Positions 56,161 through 64,000 of a stretch of DNA of 64,000 nt are shown piece after piece. Source of the stretch: JAWKRB01 sp041389885 (GTDB lineage Bacteria > Myxococcota_A > Polyangia > Polyangiales > Ga0077539). The notes below the pieces were generated by a model that worked only from the letters and a program-made list of their open reading frames with translations, had not been told where the DNA came from and did not search any database. The DNA is taken from assembly GCA_041389885.1 (NCBI GenBank), contig JAWKRB010000014.1, positions 1-64,000 on the forward strand, written 5' to 3'. Within the stretch, counting starts at the first letter, position 1; each line of letters begins with the position of its first letter. The position numbers and the translations under genes are program-made.

Positions 56161-56916
56161 ATGGCGACGATCGAGCTGCAGAACAAGGTCGCGGTCATCA
56201 CCGGCGCGAGCCGTGGCATCGGAGAGGCGATCGCGCGCACCTTCGCCGCGCACGGCGCGAAGGTGGTGCTCGCGTCGCGAAAGATCGAAGGGGTCCGCGC
56301 CGTCGCCGAGTCGATCGGCGACGCGGCGCACGCGGTCGCCGCGCACACGGGGCACGAGGCGGCGTGCGTCTCGCTCGTCGAGGCCGCGGTCGAGCGCTTC
56401 GGCCAGGTCGACGTGCTGGTGAACAACGCCGGCACCAACCCCTACTTCGGACCGATGATCGACACCGACCACGGCGCCTGGAACAAGACCTTCGAGGTGA
56501 ACCTCAACGGGTACTTCTGGTTGTCGCGCGAGGTCGCCCGGCACCTGCAGGGGCGCCGGGCGGGCGGCAGCATCGTGAACGTCGCCTCGGTCGCGGGGAT
56601 CATGGCCGCGCCCTTTCAGGGCGTGTACGGCGCGACCAAGGCGGCGGTGATCTCGATGACGCGAACGCTCGCGTTCGAGCTCGGAGGCTCGGCGATTCGG
56701 GTGAACGCCATCGCGCCGGGGCTGATCGAGACGCGGCTCGCGGCGGCCATCGTGCAGAACGACGACCTCGTCGCCGAGGTGCTGCGCAGAACGCCTCTGG
56801 GACGCTACGGGCAGCCAGACGAGATCGCGGGGGCGGCGCTCTTCCTCGCGAGCGACGCGGCGTCGTTCATGACGGGTCAGACGATGGTGATCGACGGCGG
56901 GATGACGATCGCCTGA
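56161..56916 (+). CDS. short-chain dehydrogenase/reductase (FabG-like)
   Basis: A 251-residue SDR. Cofactor loop TGASRGIG (14-21), NNAG (88-91), catalytic Ser143, Tyr156 and Lys160 (YGATK), and C-terminal MVIDGGMTIA typical of FabG-type enzymes. It should reduce or oxidise carbonyl/hydroxyl groups with NAD(P)H; substrate unknown. Follows the membrane protein gene closely, so one transcript is likely. Confidence 0.92.
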   Translation: MATIELQNKVAVITGASRGIGEAIARTFAAHGAKVVLASRKIEGVRAVAESIGDAAHAVAAHTGHEAACVSLVEAAVERFGQVDVLVNNAGTNPYFGPMIDTDHGAWNKTFEVNLNGYFWLSREVARHLQGRRAGGSIVNVASVAGIMAAPFQGVYGATKAAVISMTRTLAFELGGSAIRVNAIAPGLIETRLAAAIVQNDDLVAEVLRRTPLGRYGQPDEIAGAALFLASDAASFMTGQTMVIDGGMTIA

Positions 56917-56956
56917 CGCGCGGGGTCGGCGTCGGGGAGCGCCGAGCCCTCGGCGC

Positions 56957-57400
56957 TCACTCGGCTCGGTTGTGCACCAGCACGCGCACGCCCGAGTCGA
57001 AGCGGACCTCGATCTTGTTGTCGGTGAGCTCGGAGACCACGACGCCGTTGCCGAAGGTCTTGTGCACGAGCCACTGATCCCGCGAGAAGTGATCGGTCAT
57101 GCGGTAGGGGAGCACGCGCGCGCCCGGCGGGGGCACGACGGCGACGTGCTCCTCGGCGGCGCGCGTCTTTCGCGCCTTGGCGGCGGCGGCCAGGGAGCTC
57201 TTGGTCGCAGGCCGCGCGGCGCGGACCACCTCGGCCACCACGCCCGTCTTCGGCGCCCGGTAGTTATGGGCGGAATTGCAGGTGCGACACTCGACGCGCG
57301 CGGGCTTGCCGCCGGCGACGGCGATGATCCTGTGCGTGAGGTCCAGCTTGCACTTGGTGCACCAGGCGTCGATCTCCTGGCCGGCTCGAAGCAATGACAT
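56957..57400 (-). CDS. zinc-ribbon / Tudor-like small protein
   Basis: A 147-residue protein. Zinc-ribbon cysteines 14, 17, 38 and 41 (CTKCKLD..CRTC). A basic Ala/Lys-rich linker follows, and the C-terminal ~45 residues (FSRDQWLVHKTFGNGVVVSE, KIEVRFDSGVRVLVHNRAE) form an SH3/Tudor-like fold as found at the C-terminus of UvrD/PcrA and in CarD. Likely nucleic-acid or polymerase associated; role unknown. Confidence 0.75.
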   Translation of the reverse strand: MSLLRAGQEIDAWCTKCKLDLTHRIIAVAGGKPARVECRTCNSAHNYRAPKTGVVAEVVRAARPATKSSLAAAAKARKTRAAEEHVAVVPPPGARVLPYRMTDHFSRDQWLVHKTFGNGVVVSELTDNKIEVRFDSGVRVLVHNRAE

Positions 57401-57468
57401 CGTGATCCTCGGGCGCGCGGCAGAGGGTGTAGAGCCGCGCCGAAGGGACGTGCTAGCAGCGAACCACC

Positions 57469-58317
57469 ATGAGCGACAAGACCCAACGCGGCGAGCGCCT
57501 CGCGCGGCTCGTCGGAGTGATGGACCGACTGCTCGCCGAAGGCGGCTGCCCGTGGGACCGAGAGCAGACCCTCCAGTCGCTGAAGCGCTTCGCGGTCGAG
57601 GAGGCCTTCGAGGTCTGCGACGCCATCGACGACCTCGGCGCCGCCGGGCAGAGAGACGTGCGCGCGCCCGCGGGCGCGGAGCCCGACGCCGAGGCCCTGG
57701 CCCACCACCGCGAAGAGCTGGGAGACCTGATGTTCCAGGTGGTCTTTCAGAGCGGGCTCGCCGAGCGCTTCGGCTGGTTCACCGTCGACGACGTGGTCGA
57801 CTCCATCGCCGACAAGCTCGAGCGTCGGCACCCCCACGTGTTCGGCGACGCCGTCGCGGGCACCGCCGACGAGGTGATCGCGAACTGGGAGCGGATCAAG
57901 CTCACCGAGAAGGCCGGGCGCGGCACCCTCGACGGGATCCCTCGCGCGCTGCCCTCGCTGCTCTACGCCCTTCGCATGGGCGAGAAGACCGCCCGGGTGG
58001 GCTTCGACTGGCCCGACGCGCGCGGCCCGCGGGAGAAGGTGAACGAAGAGCTCGCGGAGCTCGACGAGGCCTGCGCCCGCGGCGACCTCGACGCCGCGCG
58101 CGACGAGCTCGGCGACGTGCTCTTCTCGGTGGTCAACCTCGCGCGCAAGCTCGGCGTCGACCCCGAAGACGCGCTCACCCGGACCAATCGACGCTTCGCC
58201 GACCGCTTTCGGGGCGTGGAGTCGCGCGCCCGCGCGGCGGGCCGGGCGCTCGCGGAGCACAGCCTCGAGGAGCTCGACCAGTACTGGCAGGCGGCGAAGC
58301 GCGGCCCGGCGGAGTGA
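57469..58317 (+). CDS. mazG: nucleoside triphosphate pyrophosphohydrolase MazG
   Basis: A 282-residue MazG with two MazG domains. Domain 1: MDRLLAEGGCPWDREQTLQS (18-37), EEAFEVCDAIDD and the EExxD-type metal site in REELGDLMFQVVF. Domain 2: GFDWPDARGPREKVNEELAE and DELGDVLFSVVNL. It hydrolyses NTPs to NMPs, cleaning the nucleotide pool. It is followed by the tRNA-Glu gene in the opposite orientation. Confidence 0.95.
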   Translation: MSDKTQRGERLARLVGVMDRLLAEGGCPWDREQTLQSLKRFAVEEAFEVCDAIDDLGAAGQRDVRAPAGAEPDAEALAHHREELGDLMFQVVFQSGLAERFGWFTVDDVVDSIADKLERRHPHVFGDAVAGTADEVIANWERIKLTEKAGRGTLDGIPRALPSLLYALRMGEKTARVGFDWPDARGPREKVNEELAELDEACARGDLDAARDELGDVLFSVVNLARKLGVDPEDALTRTNRRFADRFRGVESRARAAGRALAEHSLEELDQYWQAAKRGPAE

Positions 58318-58358
58318 GGCGTCGGCGCAGCTCGCGGCGGCGTCAGGGCGAAACGTTG

Positions 58359-58431
58359 TGTCCCCAGCGGGATTCGAACCCGCGTTAGCGACGTGAAAAG
58401 CCGCGGTCCTGGGCCTCTAGACGATGGGGAC
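58359..58431 (-). tRNA. tRNA-Glu (TTC)
   Basis: A 73-nt cloverleaf on the minus strand. Acceptor GTCCCCA pairs with TGGGGAC with discriminator A; D-arm and the T-loop GTTCGAATC are standard. The anticodon stem GCGGC/GTCGC (one G-T pair) closes loop TTTTCAC, giving anticodon TTC. CCA is not encoded. The variable region is short. Confidence 0.95.
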
Positions 58432-58528
58432 GCGGAGAGACTCTGCCCTTGGACGGCGCGGAACCTACGCAAAGTGTCCCCTCAATGCAACCGTTGACCG
58501 CGGGCCTTCGCTGTGATCCCTCCCGGCG

Positions 58529-59266
58529 ATGGAATCACGCGTGCGCCGCCAGCGATTCTCGAAGCCCCCGCTGAGGGCGCAGACCACGACGCTCTGGGAG
58601 TACCCCTCGCAGCACTACGGCGACGGCGTGCAGGGCGACCCCCGCTACGTCGGCGCCACGCCCAGCTACGTCATCTGGAACGTGATGAAGCGCTACACCC
58701 GCGAGGGCGACCTCGTGGTCGACCCCTTCTGCGGCAGCGGCACCACCCTCGACGTCGCCAAGGACCTGGGGCGGCGGGCGAGGGGCTTCGACCTCGCGCC
58801 CTCCCGACCCGACATCGAGCGGGCCGACGCCCGAAAGCTCCCCCTGGAGGCAGACTCCATCGACCTGGTCTTCATGGACCCGCCCTACGGAGATCACATC
58901 CATTACTCCGACGAGCCCCGCTGCATCGGAAAGATCTCGGCCTACGAGCCGGCGTTCTTTCAGGCCATGCGCGGCGCCCTCGAGGAGGCCGCCAGGGTGC
59001 TCAAGCCCGGCGGCGTGCTCGGGGTGTATGTGTGTGACTACTTCGAGCGAAAGAAGGGCCTCGCGCCCGTGGGCTTCGGGCTCTTCTCGATCCTCACGAT
59101 GTGGCTCGAGCCCATCGACATCGTCGCGGTCGTTCGACACAACAAGGACCTTCTGAAGGGCAACCACCACCAGGCCGCCGAGCGAGACAATTTCTTCCTC
59201 CGCGGGTTCAATTATCTCCTCCTGGCCCGCAAGCCGCCGCCGCCGCGCGGCGCTCGCAGAAAATAG
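58529..59266 (+). CDS. DNA methyltransferase-like protein (N4/N6 type)
   Basis: A 245-residue SAM-dependent methylase. SAM site DPFCGSGTT at 65-73, catalytic DPPY at 117-120 (MDPPYGDHIHY), preceded by TPSYVIWNVMKRYTREGDL. The order resembles N4/N6 DNA or TRM11-type RNA methylases. No target-recognition region or restriction gene is adjacent, so it is an orphan, either regulatory DNA methylation or RNA modification. The C-terminal NNFFLRGFNYLLLARK-like region is normal for the group. Confidence 0.85.
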   Translation: MESRVRRQRFSKPPLRAQTTTLWEYPSQHYGDGVQGDPRYVGATPSYVIWNVMKRYTREGDLVVDPFCGSGTTLDVAKDLGRRARGFDLAPSRPDIERADARKLPLEADSIDLVFMDPPYGDHIHYSDEPRCIGKISAYEPAFFQAMRGALEEAARVLKPGGVLGVYVCDYFERKKGLAPVGFGLFSILTMWLEPIDIVAVVRHNKDLLKGNHHQAAERDNFFLRGFNYLLLARKPPPPRGARRK

Positions 59267-59310
59267 TCCGCACTTTCGCGCAGATGCGCTCGGCGGTACT
59301 CCTATGCGGC

Positions 59311-62121
59311 ATGGGACCTTCGCGTCGACGCCTCGCGCCTCTCTTCGCGCTCTTGATCGCAGGCTGCGCCACCGCCGACGGCGTCGACCCCTACGGTCCG
59401 CCCGTCGACGACCTGGGCGGCCTGGGTGACCTCGACGCGGGCGCCGTCGCCGACGACGCGACCGAGGCCGGGGCGCTCGACGCGGGGCCGCGCTGCACCC
59501 GCGACGACGAGTGCGCCGGCGGCGTGTGCGACCTCGCGTCCGGGCGCTGCGGCGCGTGCAGCCCCGCCGACGACCGCTGCGCGCCCGGCTTCGTGTGCGA
59601 CGCCGCGCTGCTGGCCTGCGCGCGCGGCTGCAGCGGCGACGAGGACTGCACCGCGCCCACCACCTGCGACACCGCCACGCGGCGCTGCACGGGATGCGTC
59701 AAGGACAACGACTGCGCCCTCGGCACGCTCTGCCGCGAGGGCGTGTGCGTCGCGGGCTGCACCGAGGCCCGGGGCTGCGGCGTGGGGCTCGCGTGCTGCG
59801 GCGGCGCGTGCGTCGACCCGCAGGCCGACCGGGGCCACTGCGGCGCGTGCGGCGTCGCCTGCGCCGCGGGCGCGGCGTGCTGCGGCGGCGCGTGCGTCGA
59901 CACCGCGGGGAGCGCCGAGCACTGCGGCCAGTGCGGCCGGAGCTGCTCGGCGGCGAACGGCGTCGCGTCGTGCGCGGCCGGCGCCTGCGCCGTGGCCTCG
60001 TGCAACGCGGGCTTCGGCGACTGCGACGGCGACGCGGCGAACGGCTGCGAGGTCGACCTGAGCGGGTCGTCGGAGCACTGCGGAGCGTGCAGAAACACCT
60101 GCGCCACAGGGGCCAACGCCGCGGGGCGCTGCGAGGCCGGGCTGTGCCGCGCGTCGTGCAACGCGGGCTTCGGCGACTGCGACGGCGACGCGGCGAACGG
60201 CTGCGAGGTCGAGCTCGCCTCGTCGCCCGCCCACTGCGGCGCCTGCGGGAGCGCGTGCCCGGCGAGGGCCAACGCGGTGGCGGTGTGCTCCATGGGGCAG
60301 TGCGGCGCGACCTGCGTGGCGGGTCGCGGCGACTGCGACGGCGACGCGGCGAACGGCTGCGAGGTCGACCTCAACGCCGACCCCGCGCAGTGCGGCACCT
60401 GCGGCGCGGCGTGCAGGGTCGCCAACGCGACGGCGAGCTGCGCGGCGGGCGTGTGCGGCATCGCGTCGTGCCTCCCTGGCTTCGCGGACTGCGACGGCGA
60501 CGCCGCCAACGGCTGCGAGCAGGACATCGGCGCCGACTCGACGAACTGCGGCGGGTGCGGCCGTCGCTGCGGCGTGGGCACGGCGTGCCAGGGCGGGCTC
60601 TGCGTCTCGCTGTGCGGGGCCGGCACCACCTTCTGCACCGACCGATGCGCGCGGCTGTCGGACGACCCGAGCCACTGCGGCGCGTGCGGAAACGCCTGCC
60701 CCGGAGGATCGAACGCGTCGCCGAACTGCGCCGGCGGACGCTGCGCGCTGCTCTGCGCCACGGGGTACGGCGACTGCAACGGCTCGCCGGGCGACGGCTG
60801 CGAGGCGTCGCTGAGAGACCGCGTCGACCACTGCGGCGCCTGCGGCGCGCGCTGCGACCGCGCCAACGCGACGTCGGTGTGCTCGAACGGAGCGTGCCGC
60901 GTCGGCGCGTGTGCCACGGGCTTCGCGACCTGCGACGGCGTCGACGAGAACGGCTGCGAGACCAACCTCACCGCCGACGTGCAGAACTGCGGCGCGTGCG
61001 GGAGGCGCTGCTCGCTCGCCAACGCCGGCGCGACGTGCGACTCGGGCGTGTGCGCCGTCGGGAGCTGCTCGCCGGGCTTCGCGAATTGCAACGGCGTGGC
61101 CTCCGACGGGTGCGAGATCAACACCGCCTCCGACAACTTCAACTGCGGCGCGTGCGGCGTGAGCTGCGCGCCGGGGACGGCGTGCTCGGGCGGGAGCTGC
61201 CGGAGCACCTGCGCTCCCGGCACGACGTACTGCTCGGGCGGCTGCGTGGACCTGCAGACGAATTCCAACCACTGCAACGGCTGCGGCAGGGTGTGCCCGG
61301 CGGGGCAGAGCTGCGTCGGCGGCGCCTGCACGCAGCCGGGCCCCGCGAACGACCTCTGCGGGGGCGCGACCACCGTGCCAATGAGCTCGACCCAGTGGAC
61401 CACCACGGGCTCGAACGCGGGCGCCGCGGGCAACCTCGCCGCGCCCTGCGGCTTCAACGTGGGCACCGACGTGTGGTTTCGCTTCACGATCCCCGGCCCG
61501 TCGCGGGAGCTGGTGTACGCAGACACCTTCGGGAGCTCCTTCGACACGGTGCTCTTCTTCGCGTCGAGCTGCGGCGCGGCGCTGAGCGGATCGACGACGT
61601 CGGGCGACGCCTTGTGCAACGACGACTCGGGATCGGTCGGCTGCGTGGGCGGCCTGCAGTCGCAGGTGACCGCGCTGCTCAACCCCGGGACGTACTACCT
61701 CGTGCTCGGGGGCTACAACGGCGCCTCCGGCTCGTACTCGTTGCGCTTTCAGCACCTCGCGGTGGGCAACGGGGCGGTCGGCCAGATCGGCCCCGGCTCG
61801 AGCTCGCTCGCGGGGTTCACCTCGGGCTCGGGGCAGATCGTGGGCTGCACCGGGTCAGGCCCGGAGCAGAGCTGGTGGTGGCGCACCTGCCCGAGCTCGG
61901 CCGCGGGCACGCTCTCGGCGTCGACCTGCAGCGCCAGCTGGGACACCGTGCTCTACCTCCGCAACGGAGACGGCGGCGGCGGCGCGTGCAACGACGACAG
62001 CTGCGGGCTGCAGTCTTCGCTCTCGGGCGCCGTCACCGCGGGCGCTGGCATTCACACGCTGACCCTCGACGGGTTCGGCAGCGCGTCGGGCTCCGCGACG
62101 GTCTCGGTGACCCGCCCCTGA
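59311..62121 (+). CDS. Cys-rich DCDGD-repeat lipoprotein
   Basis: A 936-residue lipoprotein: lipobox LIAGC with Cys19. After an Asp-rich spacer come about ten tandem modules of ~45-52 residues (HCGACGxxC, GFGDCDGDAANGCEVDL), each with six or so cysteines and an acidic DCDGD loop that may bind Ca2+. The C-terminal ~260 residues hold two beta-sandwich-like repeats (FDTVLFFASSCG, WDTVLYLRNGDGGG). Such proteins occur on the surface of myxobacteria; the function is unknown. Two modules share an identical 59-bp block. Confidence 0.85.
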   Translation: MGPSRRRLAPLFALLIAGCATADGVDPYGPPVDDLGGLGDLDAGAVADDATEAGALDAGPRCTRDDECAGGVCDLASGRCGACSPADDRCAPGFVCDAALLACARGCSGDEDCTAPTTCDTATRRCTGCVKDNDCALGTLCREGVCVAGCTEARGCGVGLACCGGACVDPQADRGHCGACGVACAAGAACCGGACVDTAGSAEHCGQCGRSCSAANGVASCAAGACAVASCNAGFGDCDGDAANGCEVDLSGSSEHCGACRNTCATGANAAGRCEAGLCRASCNAGFGDCDGDAANGCEVELASSPAHCGACGSACPARANAVAVCSMGQCGATCVAGRGDCDGDAANGCEVDLNADPAQCGTCGAACRVANATASCAAGVCGIASCLPGFADCDGDAANGCEQDIGADSTNCGGCGRRCGVGTACQGGLCVSLCGAGTTFCTDRCARLSDDPSHCGACGNACPGGSNASPNCAGGRCALLCATGYGDCNGSPGDGCEASLRDRVDHCGACGARCDRANATSVCSNGACRVGACATGFATCDGVDENGCETNLTADVQNCGACGRRCSLANAGATCDSGVCAVGSCSPGFANCNGVASDGCEINTASDNFNCGACGVSCAPGTACSGGSCRSTCAPGTTYCSGGCVDLQTNSNHCNGCGRVCPAGQSCVGGACTQPGPANDLCGGATTVPMSSTQWTTTGSNAGAAGNLAAPCGFNVGTDVWFRFTIPGPSRELVYADTFGSSFDTVLFFASSCGAALSGSTTSGDALCNDDSGSVGCVGGLQSQVTALLNPGTYYLVLGGYNGASGSYSLRFQHLAVGNGAVGQIGPGSSSLAGFTSGSGQIVGCTGSGPEQSWWWRTCPSSAAGTLSASTCSASWDTVLYLRNGDGGGGACNDDSCGLQSSLSGAVTAGAGIHTLTLDGFGSASGSATVSVTRP
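59998..60212 (+). repeat. duplicated coding repeat
   Basis: Bases 59998-60056 and 60154-60212 are identical over 59 bp, at a 156-bp (52-codon) period; a third, partly identical copy follows near 60326. It marks recent duplication or gene conversion between modules of the Cys-rich lipoprotein. Confidence 0.85.
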
Positions 62122-62125
62122 GCCC

Positions 62126-64000
62126 TCAGCGGATCTCGGCGCTCAGCGAGACGAGCAGGGTGCGGCCGCTCTGGGGCATCGCCGTGAGGCGGTCGCTGTA
62201 CTCCCGCGAGAGGGGCACGGCGTAGCGCCAGTCGAAGACGTTGTAGGCGCCGACGGCGTAGCGCAGGCCGTACCGCTGGGCGCGCCCCGAGGCCACCACG
62301 TCGAGGATCAGCCCCGGGTCGGTGCGCTGCTGCCCGGGGTCGTCGGCGCGGTCGTTGCGGTCCCACCGCGGTCCCTCGAAGCTCAGGCGGAGCATGCCCG
62401 TGAGCACGTCGGGGAGGATCGGCGCCGCCGCGCGCACGGAGAAGAGGTGCTCCGGCGCGTTGGGCACCTCGCGCAGCCGCGCGGCCGCCGTGGTGCTCGC
62501 CGGCTGCTGGTAGGCCGAGCGCTGGAACGAGTACGACGCCGAGAACATCCAGCCCCGCCGCCACTCGCGGCGCACCTCGGCCTCGCCGCCGACCGTGAGG
62601 ATCGGCGCCTCGGTGTTGGCGTACTGCGACACGTCTTGCATCGCGCCCGCGGGCCGCACGTCGCGCAGCGCGATGAGCTGATCGATGTAGTTCACGTACC
62701 CGGTGACCAGCGCCGACCAGTTCGTCGCGAAGCGGTGGGTGTACTCCACCTCGCCCGAGTAGATCGTCTCGGGGCGGAGGTTGTCGCCGCGGATCTGCGT
62801 GACCCCGCCGTCGTTGTAATAGAGCTCGTAGATGCTCGGCGCGCGAAACGCGCTGCCGCCCATGACCTTGAAGTTGCCGTTGGCCCACGGGCGAAAGATC
62901 ACGGCGAGGCGCGGGTTCACCGTCGCGCCGAAGGTGCTGTACCAGTCCGCGCGCGCCCCCAGCGAGACCCTGAAGCGCTGCGAGGGGATCACCTCGGCGG
63001 AGAGGTACCCCGCGGCGATGCCGAAGGGTCGCTGCTCGTCGAGGTACGTGCTGTTCGGCGAGCCCACGTTGAACTCGTCGCCGCGCTGCCGCACGTCGAA
63101 GTGGTACTGACCCTCGCCCCCCACGCTCAGCCGCAGCCAGCGCGCGGGCTCGAGCACGAGGCGGAGCTCCGCGCCGGTCCAGCTCCCGGTGAAGGTCTCG
63201 CGCCGGTAGCCCCTCGGGTCGTCTTCGGGGATCAGCACGCTGGCGTAGTCGTAGCGGTTGAAGAACGCGCGGCTGAGCAGCTGCACCGTCTGCGACAGCC
63301 GCGGCTCGAAGCGCAGCTCGAGGAGCCCGCGGGTGTCGGCCAGGTGGTTTCGAGCGTCGCCCGGCGCGCTGCCGTACACCGCGCCGGGAAAGACCTTGTT
63401 GCGCGTGTTCAGCAGCCACTGGAGCGTGAGCGCGCGGTACCACGCCCGCCCGGTGACGGTGCCCGAGGTGAACCCGTCGACGCCCCGGAGCTCGGAGGGC
63501 ACCTCGGGCCGCGCGCCCATCGCGGGCTGCGCGAGCGTCGGCAGCACGAAGTCTCGCCCGCCGCCCATCGCGCCGCCGAGCGACACCCAGATCCCCGCGT
63601 CGCCCTCGAAGCGGTGGCGCAGCCCGACGCGCGCCCGCGCGACGCCGAACTCGTTGGTGCCCAGGCCCACGTCGACGCCGTTGGTCACGCCGCGCGAGCG
63701 CGTCACGAGGTTGATCACGCCCGAGAACGCGCCGGTGCCGTAGAGCACCGAGCCCGGGCCGCGCACGACCTCGATGCGCTCGACGTCCTCGAGGTCGCTG
63801 CGGGCGTCGAAGCTCACGTAGGAGCTGTTGATCCAGTTGTCGTTCGTGGGGTGGCCGTCGACCAGCACCAGCACGCGGTTGCCGTAGTCGCCGGGGCGCC
63901 CGAAGCCTCGAAAGCCCACCGAGGGGTACAGCCGGTCGTCGGAGAGGTACACCCCGCGAACGCCCCGCAGCGCCTCGGCGATGGTGGGGTACGCCATCGC
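62126..64000 (-). CDS. TonB-dependent receptor, N-terminus beyond window
   Basis: At least 624 residues of an outer-membrane receptor; the frame runs through 64000, so the signal peptide lies outside. The plug domain is present (TIAEALRGVRGVYLSDDRLY, VLVDGHPTNDNWINSSY, RIEVVRGPGSVLYGTGAFSG), followed by a barrel to the final SLSAEIR. The sequence around the TonB box cannot be seen. It resembles vitamin B12/siderophore-type receptors (BtuB/FepA class). Its ending is 4 bp from the convergent lipoprotein gene. Confidence 0.92.
   Translation of the reverse strand, partial: AMAYPTIAEALRGVRGVYLSDDRLYPSVGFRGFGRPGDYGNRVLVLVDGHPTNDNWINSSYVSFDARSDLEDVERIEVVRGPGSVLYGTGAFSGVINLVTRSRGVTNGVDVGLGTNEFGVARARVGLRHRFEGDAGIWVSLGGAMGGGRDFVLPTLAQPAMGARPEVPSELRGVDGFTSGTVTGRAWYRALTLQWLLNTRNKVFPGAVYGSAPGDARNHLADTRGLLELRFEPRLSQTVQLLSRAFFNRYDYASVLIPEDDPRGYRRETFTGSWTGAELRLVLEPARWLRLSVGGEGQYHFDVRQRGDEFNVGSPNSTYLDEQRPFGIAAGYLSAEVIPSQRFRVSLGARADWYSTFGATVNPRLAVIFRPWANGNFKVMGGSAFRAPSIYELYYNDGGVTQIRGDNLRPETIYSGEVEYTHRFATNWSALVTGYVNYIDQLIALRDVRPAGAMQDVSQYANTEAPILTVGGEAEVRREWRRGWMFSASYSFQRSAYQQPASTTAAARLREVPNAPEHLFSVRAAAPILPDVLTGMLRLSFEGPRWDRNDRADDPGQQRTDPGLILDVVASGRAQRYGLRYAVGAYNVFDWRYAVPLSREYSDRLTAMPQSGRTLLVSLSAEIR

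Overview
The window is a very GC-rich bacterial chromosome segment (about 70% GC by eye) packed with genes on both strands. It most resembles Myxococcota, probably the order Polyangiales. The main reasons are a Ser/Thr kinase with the HRDVSPHN catalytic loop, many lipoproteins of no known family, several zinc-ribbon/Pro-rich/membrane proteins, a Cys-rich DCDGD-repeat lipoprotein, an FHA/zinc-ribbon protein, and TonB-dependent receptors beside lipoproteins. This is an inference from gene content; no rRNA is present.

Layout. 1-5.1 kb: a truncated YgiQ-type radical SAM gene, a membrane-tethered Ser/Thr kinase and a degenerate J-domain/TPR protein. 5.2-10.8 kb: recQ, then a TonB-dependent receptor carrying its own TonB-C-like domain, followed by a lipoprotein. 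10.8-13.5 kb: a frameshifted aldehyde dehydrogenase and a Pro-rich repeat protein with disturbed reading frames. 13.6-19.6 kb: an orphan McrB-like AAA+ ATPase, the CARF/sigma-54 activator rtcR, the RNA ligase rtcB behind a recognisable sigma-54 promoter, and a MarR regulator. 19.7-25.7 kb: radA, an outer-membrane barrel, an aldehyde dehydrogenase homologue lacking the catalytic cysteine, and a thioesterase. 26-29 kb: a patatin-like lipase and a membrane-anchored cyclophilin. 28.9-29.3 kb: a gene-free stretch holding a 168-bp palindromic MITE-like element. 29.3-34.3 kb: a minus-strand cluster with tgt, a frameshifted queA (queuosine tRNA modification) and two coupled envelope proteins. 34.4-39.3 kb: a Kelch lipoprotein, a glutaredoxin-like lipoprotein overlapping a KirBac-type K+ channel gene, and a DsbD-like thiol reductase. 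39.4-49.3 kb: envelope and signalling proteins of unknown role, a divergent TrpD, a lipase, mgtE, an orphan fatty acyl-AMP ligase and a Nudix hydrolase. 49.4-53.2 kb: full-length metH. 53.2-64 kb: membrane and lipoproteins, two alpha/beta-hydrolase/SDR enzymes, mazG, tRNA-Glu(TTC), an orphan DNA methylase-like gene, a Cys-rich repeat lipoprotein and a truncated TonB-dependent receptor.

The clearest functional unit is rtcR-rtcB (RNA damage sensing and ligation), with the McrB-like ATPase convergent to it. A second theme is thiol/redox and envelope function (Grx lipoprotein plus K+ channel; DsbD plus lipoprotein). Several enzymes have lost hallmark residues (J-domain HPD, ALDH Cys, NifU CxxC, TrpD KHGNR, Tgt zinc site). 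Three loci (ALDH, the repeat protein, queA) carry single-base indels in or next to G/C runs; these may be sequencing errors rather than real mutations.
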